Shown: positions 42,843-52,410 of the stretch, piece after piece | Layout of the letters: each line of letters opens with the position of its first letter | How positions within the stretch are numbered: position 1 is the stretch's first letter | Assembly: GCA_910578285.1 (NCBI GenBank) | Contig: CAJTQL010000010.1 | Location: 1-64,000 of the forward strand | Length of the DNA: 64,000 nucleotides | Source of the DNA: an uncultured Helicobacteraceae bacterium | Lineage (GTDB): Bacteria; Campylobacterota; Campylobacteria; Campylobacterales; Helicobacteraceae | Reading direction: 5' to 3' | Notes under the pieces: model-generated | The model's input: the letters and a program-made list of their open reading frames with translations, nothing else | Database searches by the model: none | Told to the model about the DNA's origin: nothing | Translations under genes and position numbers: made by a program

Positions 42843-43330
42843 CAATGTTCTCCTAGTGTTTTTTTAGCATATTCAATCAGTCCGCCCGCTTGCAAGAGTT
42901 CGTTCATAAAAGGTGGCATGGGCGTGAAGGTGTAGGTTTTTTGTTGTGTGAGATTGCTGATTGTGCCTTTTTGCATGTCGATTGTGAGCGTGTCGCCTTC
43001 GTTGATTTCGTCCGCTTGAGGGAGTTCTAAAATCAAAAAGCCTGTATTGAAGGCGTTGCGATAAAAAATGCGCGCAAAGCCCTTGGCAATCACACAACGT
43101 ATTCCCGCTGCTTTGAGTGCTACAGGTGCATGTTCGCGGCTACTACCACAGCCAAAATTCTCGCCCGCAACAATCATATCACCCGCCTGAATCTCTTTGA
43201 CAAAATCGGGGCGCGCATCTTCCATGATGTGCTGTGCCAAAAACGTTGGATCGCTTGTGTTGAGATAGCGAGCAGCAATAATCACATCAGTGTCGATATT
43301 GTCGCCAAATTTCCAAACTTTTGTTCGCAT
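42842..43330 (-). CDS. leuD: 3-isopropylmalate dehydratase small subunit
   Basis: 162-aa swivelling subunit of isopropylmalate isomerase. KFGDNIDTDVIIAARYL, GENFGCGSSREHAPVALKAAG and IFYRNAFNTGF are diagnostic. It needs the Fe-S subunit LeuC, encoded elsewhere. First gene of the leftward leu run. Confidence 0.95.
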   Translation of the reverse strand: MRTKVWKFGDNIDTDVIIAARYLNTSDPTFLAQHIMEDARPDFVKEIQAGDMIVAGENFGCGSSREHAPVALKAAGIRCVIAKGFARIFYRNAFNTGFLILELPQADEINEGDTLTIDMQKGTISNLTQQKTYTFTPMPPFMNELLQAGGLIEYAKKTLGEH

Positions 43331-43466
43331 GCCTATCCTTTTTTGCTATGATTCTAGTCTATCGTGCCTTAATCTTTATTAAGTCTGCTAGCGATTCGAA
43401 GCAGACAACCGATTTTGATAAATTTTAAGATTATTCAAAGCATTTTAGGATAGATTCGGCGGCATT

Positions 43467-43472
43467 TATAAT
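43467..43472 (+). promoter_or_regulatory. TATAAT -10 box of nifS
   Basis: Perfect hexamer 17 bases before the nifS ATG, with AAAGGAG as RBS between; implies a very short 5' leader. Confidence 0.5.
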
Positions 43473-43489
43473 TAACAAAGGAGAAAGAA

Positions 43490-44671
43490 ATGACATGCCC
43501 ATTTCCTAATGGAGTTTATCTTGACAATAATGCAACCACGCAGCTTTCGCAGCAAGCGCATGCAAGCATGGAAATTTTTTTAGAACGCAAATATGGCAAT
43601 CCCAATTCATTGCATAAATTTGGCACAGAAACGCACACATCGCTATCAAAGGCGCTTGATGAAATCTATGTTGCTCTCAATGCAAGCGACAAAGACGATG
43701 TCATTATCACATCATGTGCAACAGAGAGCAATAATTGGGTATTGAAAGGCGTGTATTTTGACCTTTTACGGCATGGACAAAAGAATCATATCATCACAAC
43801 GCAAGTTGAACATCCCGCTGTTCGTGCCACCTGTGAGTTTCTCGAAGAGCTTGGTGTGCATGTAACTTATCTTGCCCCAAATCAGAATGGAATCATCAAT
43901 GTTGAGCAAGTGCGCGAGGCAATGACCGAGCAAACGGGGCTTGTTTCGATTATGTGGGCAAACAATGAAACAGGGCTCATTCACCCGATTGAGCAAATCG
44001 GCGCGCTTTGTCGTTCGCATGGGGTTTTATTCCATACAGACGCTGTGCAGGCGATTGGCAAGATTCCCGTTGATGTGCAGCGCGCGCAAGTCGATTTTTT
44101 GTCGTTTTCGGCGCATAAATTCCATGGACCAAAAGGCATTGGTGGGTTGTATATCCGCGAGGGAATCCCGCTCACTCCGCTTTTGCATGGCGGTGAACAC
44201 ATGCATGGCAGGCGCAGCGGCACGCTCAATGTGCCCTATATTGTCGCAATGGGCACGGCGATTCGCGAGGCTGTCGAGGCGCTGGAGTTTGAAGACACTG
44301 AAGTGCGCAGGTTGCGCGACAAACTCGAAGATTCATTGTTGCAAATTAAGGATATTTTGGTTGTGGGCGAGCGCAGTTTGCGTGTTCCAAACACGATTCT
44401 GTGCAGCATTCGTGGAATCGAGGGCGAGTCGATGTTGTGGGATTTGAACAAAGCAGGAATCGCAGCTTCGACAGGCAGTGCATGTGCGTCTGAAACGCTC
44501 GAGGCAAATCCTGTGATGGTTGCCATTGGTGCTGACAAAGAGCTGGCGCACACAGCCGTGCGATTTTCATTGTCGCGCTACAACACAGAAGCCGAAATTG
44601 ATTACACCATCGATGTGATTCGCCGTTCAATTGAGCGTTTGCGCAAAATCTCAAGCACCTATGTCGCCTAA
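43490..44671 (+). CDS. nifS: NifS-type cysteine desulfurase
   Basis: 393-aa PLP enzyme producing persulfide sulfur for Fe-S assembly on NifU. YLDNNATTQLSQQA at the N-terminus, ITSCATESNNW, QVEHPAVRATCEFLE, the PLP-lysine region SFSAHKFHGPKGIGGLYI and the catalytic-Cys loop STGSACASETLEANP are all visible. Its stop region overlaps convergent truA by 21 bases. It stands apart from nifU (6552), unlike in H. pylori as recalled. Confidence 0.95.
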   Translation: MTCPFPNGVYLDNNATTQLSQQAHASMEIFLERKYGNPNSLHKFGTETHTSLSKALDEIYVALNASDKDDVIITSCATESNNWVLKGVYFDLLRHGQKNHIITTQVEHPAVRATCEFLEELGVHVTYLAPNQNGIINVEQVREAMTEQTGLVSIMWANNETGLIHPIEQIGALCRSHGVLFHTDAVQAIGKIPVDVQRAQVDFLSFSAHKFHGPKGIGGLYIREGIPLTPLLHGGEHMHGRRSGTLNVPYIVAMGTAIREAVEALEFEDTEVRRLRDKLEDSLLQIKDILVVGERSLRVPNTILCSIRGIEGESMLWDLNKAGIAASTGSACASETLEANPVMVAIGADKELAHTAVRFSLSRYNTEAEIDYTIDVIRRSIERLRKISSTYVA

Positions 44672-45424
44672 TTCATAATAAACTCGACATAAATAGAGCC
44701 CATTTGGTGGTGCGAGATTGCAAGTGTAGCGCTTGGTTGTTGCAAGTTGTTGTTGCAATTGTGCAAATGTAAGCTGCCCACTATCAAGCAATAAGAGTGC
44801 TTGGGTGATGAAGCGGATTTGTGAATGCAGGAATCCGCGCGCTAAGAAGCTCAAGACAAAGCAGTGATTCCACCAAAATGTGCATGTTTTGTATATACTT
44901 TGAATCGTGCTTTTCTCATTTTGCTTGGCAAAAAAAGTGAAGTCATGGATTCCTTCAAAAATTCTGATTGCATGCGCAATGCGTTCCGAATCGTGTATAT
45001 TGTGGAAATGCACATAGCGACTTTGGAATACATTGGGTTTGTGTGGCGCGATGATGTAGCGATAGAGCCGTGCTTTTGCGCAAAAGCGCGCATGAAAGCT
45101 GCTTGGCGCAATGCGTAGCGACACAATACAGATATGTGGCAGAAGGTGTTTGTTGAGTTGTCCGCGCAATGTCTCGAGGCTTTTGGGCGCGTAGGGCAGG
45201 GAGATTGAGACAACATTGCGCAATGCATGCACGCCCCTATCAGTGCGCGAGGCGCAAAGAATCTTGCCAAACAATCCGCAACAGGCAAAGGCATTGCGCA
45301 GATGACCAAGCACAGAAGGACGACCGGGCTGAAATTGTGAGCCATAAAATGCGCTGCCATCATAGGCGATTGTGGCAACCAAGAGTTTAGAAAAATTTTG
45401 CAATTTTTCTCCGATAGAGTGCAT
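44651..45424 (-). CDS. truA: tRNA pseudouridine(38-40) synthase
   Basis: 257 aa with LLVATIAYDGSAFYGSQFQPG and the catalytic-Asp motif ASRTDRGVHALRNVVS; FHARFCAKARLYRY is also typical. It modifies positions 38-40 in tRNA anticodon arms. The start at ATG 45424 overlaps the end of the lptF/G gene by 38 bases; a TTG at 45403 with GGAG is a good alternative. A longer in-frame extension is not supported. Confidence 0.92.
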   Translation of the reverse strand: MHSIGEKLQNFSKLLVATIAYDGSAFYGSQFQPGRPSVLGHLRNAFACCGLFGKILCASRTDRGVHALRNVVSISLPYAPKSLETLRGQLNKHLLPHICIVSLRIAPSSFHARFCAKARLYRYIIAPHKPNVFQSRYVHFHNIHDSERIAHAIRIFEGIHDFTFFAKQNEKSTIQSIYKTCTFWWNHCFVLSFLARGFLHSQIRFITQALLLLDSGQLTFAQLQQQLATTKRYTCNLAPPNGLYLCRVYYELGDIGA

Positions 45425-46451
45425 ATGAGCCGCATGTCCATAGCAAAAGCATAGGAAGAATCCCTGCAATGGGGGAATATGTTGCAACCACATGTACGCA
45501 GCCATAGAAGATTCCAATGATTCCAATCACAAAGATGTATGTGTAGGAATGCGCAAAACGTGGATGCATGATTCCAAGTAGCGGAATGAGCGCGAGCGAA
45601 ATCAGCGGAAAGAGCGAAACGAGTAGATAGGTTGAGAAATTGCGCAGTACTTTTTTGCCTTCATTTTTACGCATGTGGCTTTCATTGTCGATGACTTCGA
45701 GCATTGCATTGCCGATTTTCTTCCAATATTCAATGAAATTGAGATGACCCGATTCGGCACTGAAGGCGATTCGGTTGATGATTTTTTCATAATCAATCTT
45801 GCCGATATGGCTAAGATTATTGAGAAATACATTCCCTTTGAAAATGAGAATCTCGAGCGCATTATGATTACTTTGCAGTTCGATTTGGTCAGCAATAATG
45901 AATGTTTCTTGTTGTAGGCTCTTGTTGGAAAAAAGCACAACATCTTTATAGCTTTCCCCGTCTTTTTCGCCGATATAGACGAGCCAAGAACCGAGTTTTT
46001 GTGCGAAATCTGTGGCTTCGAGATTGAGATTGAGATTCTGCTTTTTTTGGTTGAGAAATGAGCGATAGAGTTCGTTTGATGTCGGAATCAGCACAAACGA
46101 AAACAAGAGCAAAATCATCGAGAGCAAAAAACATAGCGGTGCGAAGATTGTGAATAAAGAACGTGGCGCGAATCCAAGCGAAAAGAGCACAGGCAGCTCA
46201 TATTCTTTGGATAGATTTGCAAGCGTTGCCACAGACGCCACGAAGAAAGTAACGGGCAAGACAAAAAAGAGCATGATAGGTAGGGAATAGAAATAGAGCA
46301 AGAAAAATTCGACAAAGTTCATTTTGATGATAAATGTTACCGTTGCGATTCGAATAAGCAGAATCACTGATGAGATAAAAAAGAGGATAAAGAAAATCGA
46401 AAAAAAGATTTGTGCAAGATGCAGCAGGATATAACGATGTGTGATTTTCAT
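45387..46451 (-). CDS. LptF/LptG family LPS-export permease
   Basis: 354-aa YjgP/YjgQ-family protein: three N-terminal helices (about 10-120), a periplasmic beta-jellyroll domain (about 130-260, KLGSWLVYIGEK, VVLFSN..IIADQIEL) and three C-terminal helices. Pairs with a second permease and LptB to extract LPS from the inner membrane. Neighbourhood with truA matches H. pylori as I recall. ATG comes directly after the peptidase stop (TAGATG). Confidence 0.87.
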   Translation of the reverse strand: MKITHRYILLHLAQIFFSIFFILFFISSVILLIRIATVTFIIKMNFVEFFLLYFYSLPIMLFFVLPVTFFVASVATLANLSKEYELPVLFSLGFAPRSLFTIFAPLCFLLSMILLLFSFVLIPTSNELYRSFLNQKKQNLNLNLEATDFAQKLGSWLVYIGEKDGESYKDVVLFSNKSLQQETFIIADQIELQSNHNALEILIFKGNVFLNNLSHIGKIDYEKIINRIAFSAESGHLNFIEYWKKIGNAMLEVIDNESHMRKNEGKKVLRNFSTYLLVSLFPLISLALIPLLGIMHPRFAHSYTYIFVIGIIGIFYGCVHVVATYSPIAGILPMLLLWTCGSYALYRRKIAKFF

Positions 46452-47147
46452 CTAGGGAATCCAAAATAAGACCATAAAAGTCGCGATGCTCAAAAATGGG
46501 ATAAAGGCTATACGTTGTCGCTGGACACAAAGCAGTGAGAGTAGCGCCATGCTTGAGGCAAGAAAGAGTGCGAGATAGTTGTATTGCGAGCCCAAGATTG
46601 CTGAAGAAAGCGCAATGGCAACAATGTCTCCATCACCAATACTTTTGCGTCCTGTGAAGGAATAGAGCATGACAGAAAGCAGCGCAACAGCGCCGACAAC
46701 ATCAAGGCTATGGAGGATTGCATAGACAGAATCGATATAGAGCAGGTAGAAATAAGCGAGGATAAGCCCACAAAAAAGCAATGCGCCCGAGACACGTTCA
46801 TGTTGCCAATCAATTGTTGATGCGGCAAGCATGATGGCAAAAAGTATGAGCAAGATGATGTATTCGCTGCTGAACCCAAAGCGCCAAAACAATGCGAGAG
46901 AAATGCTCATGCCAAAGAATTCGAGAATTGGATAGAATGGCGAAATATTTTGGTGGCAAAAGGCACATTTGCCGCGCAAAAAAGCAAAGGAAAGTAGCGG
47001 AACGAGATGATAGAAACACAGTCGTGCGCCGCATGTAATGCAATGCGAACGTGTAAATAAGTTTTCAGATTGTGGGATACGCACAAACAGCACAGCGACA
47101 AACGAGCCCATGCATAGCCCAATCATACCAACAAAAAGCCAATCCAT
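46452..47147 (-). CDS. Prepilin peptidase (A24 family)
   Basis: 231-aa integral membrane aspartyl protease with about seven helices. An N-terminal cytoplasmic zinc-type domain has CITCGARLC..CAFCHQN. The catalytic Asp residues are in ASTIDWQHERVSG and SIGDGDIVA (GxGD motif). It would process type IV pilin-like leaders and may N-methylate them; no pilin or competence gene is in the window. Start at ATG 47147 is preferred; GTG 47156 is possible. Confidence 0.85.
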   Translation of the reverse strand: MDWLFVGMIGLCMGSFVAVLFVRIPQSENLFTRSHCITCGARLCFYHLVPLLSFAFLRGKCAFCHQNISPFYPILEFFGMSISLALFWRFGFSSEYIILLILFAIMLAASTIDWQHERVSGALLFCGLILAYFYLLYIDSVYAILHSLDVVGAVALLSVMLYSFTGRKSIGDGDIVAIALSSAILGSQYNYLALFLASSMALLSLLCVQRQRIAFIPFLSIATFMVLFWIP

Positions 47148-47241
47148 TCCCCGCACACTCCGCCGTGAATTTGCGAAGATTCTATCACAAACAAACTAAT
47201 GCTGACTTTGGTATAATACCCCCGAAATCTAAAGGAATGAA

Positions 47242-48255
47242 ATGCAAAAAATACCCGTTGGAATCATCGGAGTGAGCGGCTATACGGGCTTAGAGCTCAT
47301 CAAGATTCTGCTTGCGCACCCGATTTTTACGCTTGCATATTGTGCAGGAAGTGAAAGCTGCGAAGATATATCGAGCTTGCACAAGAGTTTGGCGGGAATC
47401 TGCAAAGAGCCTGTGCATGTGGCAAATATGCGCGAGGCACGAGAATGCTGCGAACTTGTGTTTCTCGCATTGCCGCACAAAAAGGCGATGGAATGCGCCA
47501 AAGAAGCGCTCGCATTGGGGTTGAAGGTTGTCGACTTGTCGGCAGATTATCGCCTGCGCGCTCAAACGTATGAGCAGCACTACACGGAGCATATCGACAC
47601 AGAGAATCTCGAGCATGCTGTCTATGGGCTTGTCGAATGGCAACGCTCGCTTGCCCGCAAGGCGCGACTTGTTGCGAATCCTGGTTGCTATCCCACAGCT
47701 TCTTTGCTTGGGATTTTGCCTTTTGCGCCCTATATCGACCCACAAATCTCGGTGTGCATTGACGCAAAGAGCGGCACAAGCGGTGCAGGCAAAAATTTGA
47801 GCAGCAACACACATTTTGCAACCATCAACGAGAATCTCTTTGCATATTCACCGCTTGCGCATCGCCACGAGCCAGAGATTGCCGAGAAGCTCGAGCTTTT
47901 TGGCAAATGCAGTGCGTCTGTGCGCTTTATCCCCCATCTTGTTCCGCTCACGCGCGGAATGCTTGTTTCGGCATTTGTGCGGCTGCTTGCGCCCATCGAT
48001 GTGGAATCGATTTTGCGCGATTGCTATCGCGGCGAGAAATTTATTCGCATTCGCAAAGAGCCTGTGCGCATTAAAGATGTTGCGGGCACGCATTTTTGTG
48101 ATATTTTTGTGCAGCAAAAAGGTAAAGATTTGTGGGTGAATACGACAATCGACAATCTATTGCGTGGGGCAAGCTCACAAGCAGTGGCAAATGCAAATCT
48201 GATGTGTGGGCTAGACGATGCTTTGGGCTTGCCAATGGTTGCGTATGTTCCATAA
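47242..48255 (+). CDS. argC: N-acetyl-gamma-glutamyl-phosphate reductase
   Basis: 337-aa arginine-pathway dehydrogenase. Rossmann motif GIIGVSGYTGLELIKIL, the catalytic Cys in VANPGCYPTASLL, and IDAKSGTSGAGK and RFIPHLVPLTRGM are present. TATAAT-like sequence (GGTATAATAC) lies about 30 bases upstream. The next gene begins within its last 11 bases. Confidence 0.95.
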   Translation: MQKIPVGIIGVSGYTGLELIKILLAHPIFTLAYCAGSESCEDISSLHKSLAGICKEPVHVANMREARECCELVFLALPHKKAMECAKEALALGLKVVDLSADYRLRAQTYEQHYTEHIDTENLEHAVYGLVEWQRSLARKARLVANPGCYPTASLLGILPFAPYIDPQISVCIDAKSGTSGAGKNLSSNTHFATINENLFAYSPLAHRHEPEIAEKLELFGKCSASVRFIPHLVPLTRGMLVSAFVRLLAPIDVESILRDCYRGEKFIRIRKEPVRIKDVAGTHFCDIFVQQKGKDLWVNTTIDNLLRGASSQAVANANLMCGLDDALGLPMVAYVP

Positions 48256-48991
48256 TATCGGCGAGATTGGAACGCGGCTCATCTGCATTGCTGATTGTCA
48301 TCAGAATCATGCAAACAATGGATTTGAGCTTGCGCTTGCGTTTGTTGAACGCGAGATTGAGCGGGGCACACCCTTTGTGCTTGTTTTGCTTGGCGATATT
48401 TTCGATATGCTTTTTGGAGGTGTGCCCTATAGCATTGCGCCACACAAGGCACATATTGCGCGGCTCGAGAATATCGCAGTACAACGCAAGGTATTGTATT
48501 TTGAGGGCAATCATGATTTCAATCTTGCGCCCATCTTTCATCATGTCCAAATTTTTGCGCGCAATGTGCAGCCCGTTTTTGCCACCATTGGTGGCGTTCC
48601 TGTATCGTTTGCGCATGGCGATATTGCGATGCCTTTTATGTATAATCTCTATACAGCGATTGTGCGCAATCCCCATTTATTGCGTTTTTTGGGCGCAATC
48701 GATGTGTGTTTGGGCGGTAGAATCTTCGCGATTGTGCGCAGTGTTTTGTGCAAAAATAGCTTGCAGAGTTATGTAGGTTATAAAGAGCAGATTTTCTCAC
48801 ACAAGAGGCAATTCTATGTGCCATTGCCATGTCAATATGCTATCGAAGGGCATTTTCATCTTGGCGAGATTGCAGCAATGGACGAAAACGCAAGGTTTTA
48901 TATCGCACTTTATGCTTTTTCTTGCATTTCTCACGCTTTTATTGTAGAATCGTTCCAGCATATCGTATCAATCTATTGCCCAATCATATAA
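48245..48991 (+). CDS. LpxH-like metallophosphoesterase
   Basis: 248 aa with the calcineurin-type metal sites: IADCHQNHANNG, LLGDIFDMLFGG, EGNHDFN, SFAHGDIAMP and EGHFHLG. The arrangement resembles UDP-2,3-diacylglucosamine diphosphatase (LpxH) of lipid A synthesis, where Dx(H) begins with D-x-H-L; here D-C-H-Q is a variation. The start (ATG 48245) overlaps argC; no strong RBS. Confidence 0.8.
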   Translation: MFHNIGEIGTRLICIADCHQNHANNGFELALAFVEREIERGTPFVLVLLGDIFDMLFGGVPYSIAPHKAHIARLENIAVQRKVLYFEGNHDFNLAPIFHHVQIFARNVQPVFATIGGVPVSFAHGDIAMPFMYNLYTAIVRNPHLLRFLGAIDVCLGGRIFAIVRSVLCKNSLQSYVGYKEQIFSHKRQFYVPLPCQYAIEGHFHLGEIAAMDENARFYIALYAFSCISHAFIVESFQHIVSIYCPII

Positions 48992-49000
48992 GGAGTTTTC

Positions 49001-49951
49001 GTGTCTGTGAACAGCAAAAATGACGGGTTGCAGGTCGGTAGCAATGAAATGGAGCTTGTCGATTTCCGTATTATGAAACTCGAAAATGGCAAGGTTTATG
49101 AAGGGGTGTATGGTATCAATGTCGCGAAAGTCAATGAGATTACACGTTTGCCAAAGCTTGTCGAGCTGCCGGGTGCACCAGATTTTGTCGAGGGTGTCCA
49201 TGATTTGCGTGGGACAGTGATTCCCGTGATTAATCTTGCGAAGTGGATGGGGATTGAAGTCCCTAAGAATAATGATAAAATCAAACCGCGCATTATCGTT
49301 GCTGAATTTAATAATGTTTTAATCGGTTTTGTTGTACACCGTGCAAAGCGGATTCGGCGCATTAGCTGGAAAGACATTGAGCCTGCGCATTTTAGCTCGA
49401 ATTATGGCAATGTCGATCGCAACAAAATCACAGGTACAACGCGGATTGAAAATGACCAAGTGTTGCTCATTCTTGACCTTGAAAGTATCGTGCAAGAACT
49501 TGGATTTTATAAACCCGATGTCGAAGGTGCAATTGAATCGAGACGATTTGATGGACTCGCTCTTATCCTCGATGATAGCGCTGTTGCGCGCAAGATTGTG
49601 CGCGAGATTCTCGAAAAAATTGGCTTTACGGTTGTTGAGGCGATTGATGGAGAAAGCGGGATTGAGCGGCTTAATGGACTTTATGAAGCCTATGGCGACC
49701 GACTCTCGCATGAGCTCAAAGTCATCATTTCGGATATTGAAATGCCCCAAATGGACGGATTTCATTTCGCAACAAAAGTCAAAGAAGACAAACGTTTTGC
49801 GGGTATTCCGCTAATTTTTAACTCGTCTATCAGCGACAAATACAGCGCCGAGCGAGGTAAGGCAGCAGGTGGTGAAGCCTATCTCGTTAAATACGATGCC
49901 AACTCATTCTATGAAGTCATCTCACGTGTCGTGGGCAAAGAAAACAACTGA
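49001..49951 (+). CDS. cheV: CheV chemotaxis coupling protein
   Basis: 316 aa: a CheW domain (about 15-165; LVELPGAPDFVEGVHDLRGTVIPVINLAKW) fused to a receiver domain (about 178-316) with LILDDSAVARK and the phospho-Asp in IISDIEMPQMDGF. Starts at GTG after AAGGAG. Being directly upstream of cheAY and cheW, it corresponds to the H. pylori CheV linked to the core operon (CheV3 as I recall). It couples receptors to CheA and may buffer phosphate. Confidence 0.93.
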   Translation: MSVNSKNDGLQVGSNEMELVDFRIMKLENGKVYEGVYGINVAKVNEITRLPKLVELPGAPDFVEGVHDLRGTVIPVINLAKWMGIEVPKNNDKIKPRIIVAEFNNVLIGFVVHRAKRIRRISWKDIEPAHFSSNYGNVDRNKITGTTRIENDQVLLILDLESIVQELGFYKPDVEGAIESRRFDGLALILDDSAVARKIVREILEKIGFTVVEAIDGESGIERLNGLYEAYGDRLSHELKVIISDIEMPQMDGFHFATKVKEDKRFAGIPLIFNSSISDKYSAERGKAAGGEAYLVKYDANSFYEVISRVVGKENN

Positions 49952-49965
49952 TAAAGGGGAAACGC

Positions 49966-52410
49966 ATGGATGAAATGCAAGAAATACTCGAAGACTTTTT
50001 GATTGAAGCCTTCGAAATGATTGAGCAGCTCGACCAAGATTTGGTTGAGCTCGAAAGCAACCCGGGAGATTTGGAGCTTCTTAATAAAATATTCCGCGTG
50101 GCGCATACAATTAAGGGTTCGGGCTCGTTTTTGAACTTTAATGTTCTTACGCATCTGACGCACCACATGGAAGACGTGCTCAATAAAGCGCGGCATGGGG
50201 ACTTGAGCCTCACGCCAGACATCATGGACGTAGTGCTTGAATCGATTGACCTTATGAAAGCATTGCTTGCAGCAATCCGTGACACTGGCAGTGATGCAAA
50301 CACAGGGCTTGAGCTTGAGGGCGTTGTGCAGCGGCTTGATGCGATTTCAAATGGTGGCGCTGCTCCAGCCGCTGCTGCCCCAGCTGCGCCTGCTCCAGAG
50401 GCTGCTGCCCCAGCTCCAGCGCCCGAGCCAACACCTACTCCTGTAGCCGAAGAACCCGAGCCAGACTATGCGAATATGAGCCCAGAAGAGGTCGAGGCAG
50501 AGATTGAGCGACTGCTCAAGAAACGACAAGAAGAAGACAAGGCAAGACGCGATGCAAAACGTGCTGCAGGCACGCTCGAAGAAGTGCAGCTGCCTACGAC
50601 TCCAACAGACGAAGCGTCTGCTGCTGCGCCCAAGCCAGCCGCGTCTGCTGCTCCTGCAGCCCCTGCTGCTCCAAAGCCCGCTGCCCCTGCTGCTAAACCA
50701 GCAGCAGCCAAGCCTGCTGCCCCTCGCGCAGGTGGTGCTGCAGACCAAAAAGCCCCTGCCACAGCAATGGAGCAAACCATTCGTGTCGATGTTAAGCGGC
50801 TTGACCATTTGATGACATTGATTGGGGAACTTGTTTTGGGCAAAAACCGCTTGCTCAAAATCTATAATGATGTCGAAGAACGTTATGAGGGCGAGAAATT
50901 TTTGGAGGAGCTCAATCAAGTTGTTTCTGCTGTCTCTGTTGTAACAACCGATTTGCAGCTTGCTGTGATGAAAACGCGTATGATTCCTGTGGGTAAAGTC
51001 TTTAATAAATTCCCACGCATGGTGCGCGACCTTTCACGCGAACTCAACAAAAATATCGAGCTTGAGATTAGCGGTGAGGAAACCGAACTTGACAAGTCAA
51101 TTGTTGAAGAAATTGGCGACCCGCTTGTGCATATTATCCGTAACTCATGCGACCATGGTGTTGAAATGCCCGAGGACCGCGTCAAAGTGGGTAAACCCGA
51201 AGGCGGGATTATCAAGCTCAAAGCCTACAATGAGGGCAACCATATCGTGATTGAAGTCGCTGATGATGGCAAGGGGCTTAATGCCGATGCACTCAAGCAA
51301 AAGGGAATCGAAAAAGGCGTCATTAGCGAACGCGAAGCGGATTCGATGACAGACAAAGAGGCTTATGGAATCATCTTTAAGGCAGGATTTTCGACCGCTC
51401 AAAAAGTCAGCAACATTTCAGGGCGCGGTGTGGGAATGGACGTTGTGAAGACCAACATCGAAAAGCTCAACGGAATCATCGATGTGGATAGCGAATTTGG
51501 CAAAGGTATGACGCTCAAGCTTAAGATTCCGCTTACGCTCGCGATTATCCAAGCATTGCTTGTGATTGTGCAAGAAGAATGCTATGCGATTCCGCTCGCA
51601 TCTGTCCTTGAGACCGTGCGTGTAGGACAAGACGAGATTTATTCAGTCGAGGGCAAGAGCGTTTTGCGTTTGCGCAATGAAGTCGTTTCGCTCGTGCGCT
51701 TGGGCGATATTTTTGGTGTTGATAGTGTCTTTCAAAACACCGAAGAAGCCTATGTCGTGGTTATTGGGCTTGCCGAAAACAAAATCGGTGTGATTGTTGA
51801 TTTTCTTGTGGGGCAAGAAGAGATTGTGATTAAATCGCTTGGCTATTATTTGAGCGGTACAGAGGGAATCGCGGGAGCAACTGTACGTGGAGATGGAAAG
51901 ATTACTTTGATTGTCGATGTTGCAGCAATGATGAATATGGCAAAACATATCAAAGTCAATGTTGCCCAAAAAGCGCAAGAATCGATTGCTACAGCAAAAC
52001 AAAAAACATCGCCATCAGATTATACCGTGCTGATTGTTGATGATAGCAAAGTCGACCGCACGATTATGCAAAAAGCCTTGCATCCACTTGGAATCAATGT
52101 TATCGAGGCTGTCGATGGTATGCAAGCACTTGAGATTATCAAAGCAGGCGATAAGCAATTTGACGCCGTGCTTGTGGATATTGAAATGCCCAAAATGGAC
52201 GGCTACACACTTGCATCTGAAATTCGCAAATACAATAAATTCAAAGCGCTTCCGCTTATCGCGGTTACGAGCCGAACGAGCAAAACAGACCGCATGCGCG
52301 GCGTAGAGGCGGGCATGACAGAATACATCACCAAACCTTATTCGCAAGAATATTTAATGAATGTTGTCAAGCGCAACATTAACCTTACATTGGAGACAGA
52401 ACAAGCATGA
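49966..52410 (+). CDS. cheAY: CheA-CheY fusion histidine kinase (CheAY)
   Basis: 814 aa. The P1/Hpt domain has phospho-His47 in RVAHTIKGSGSFLNF. An Ala/Pro-rich low-complexity region (about 128-265) interrupted by a charged helix (EEVEAEIERLLKKRQEEDKA) replaces a recognisable P2 domain. Dimerisation P3 follows, then the ATPase P4 (IIRNSCDHGVEMPEDR, VADDGKGLNADAL, GRGVGMDVVK), the CheW-like P5 (LKIPLTLAIIQALLVIV) and a C-terminal receiver domain with VLIVDDSKVDR and VLVDIEMPKMDGY. The fused receiver is characteristic of Helicobacter and Campylobacter and probably acts as a phosphate sink. cheW overlaps by 4 bases. Confidence 0.95.
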   Translation: MDEMQEILEDFLIEAFEMIEQLDQDLVELESNPGDLELLNKIFRVAHTIKGSGSFLNFNVLTHLTHHMEDVLNKARHGDLSLTPDIMDVVLESIDLMKALLAAIRDTGSDANTGLELEGVVQRLDAISNGGAAPAAAAPAAPAPEAAAPAPAPEPTPTPVAEEPEPDYANMSPEEVEAEIERLLKKRQEEDKARRDAKRAAGTLEEVQLPTTPTDEASAAAPKPAASAAPAAPAAPKPAAPAAKPAAAKPAAPRAGGAADQKAPATAMEQTIRVDVKRLDHLMTLIGELVLGKNRLLKIYNDVEERYEGEKFLEELNQVVSAVSVVTTDLQLAVMKTRMIPVGKVFNKFPRMVRDLSRELNKNIELEISGEETELDKSIVEEIGDPLVHIIRNSCDHGVEMPEDRVKVGKPEGGIIKLKAYNEGNHIVIEVADDGKGLNADALKQKGIEKGVISEREADSMTDKEAYGIIFKAGFSTAQKVSNISGRGVGMDVVKTNIEKLNGIIDVDSEFGKGMTLKLKIPLTLAIIQALLVIVQEECYAIPLASVLETVRVGQDEIYSVEGKSVLRLRNEVVSLVRLGDIFGVDSVFQNTEEAYVVVIGLAENKIGVIVDFLVGQEEIVIKSLGYYLSGTEGIAGATVRGDGKITLIVDVAAMMNMAKHIKVNVAQKAQESIATAKQKTSPSDYTVLIVDDSKVDRTIMQKALHPLGINVIEAVDGMQALEIIKAGDKQFDAVLVDIEMPKMDGYTLASEIRKYNKFKALPLIAVTSRTSKTDRMRGVEAGMTEYITKPYSQEYLMNVVKRNINLTLETEQA

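Noticed and set aside
47290..47821. Two long minus-strand frames (174 and 164 codons)
   Set aside because: Both are antisense to argC, which has full catalytic motifs.
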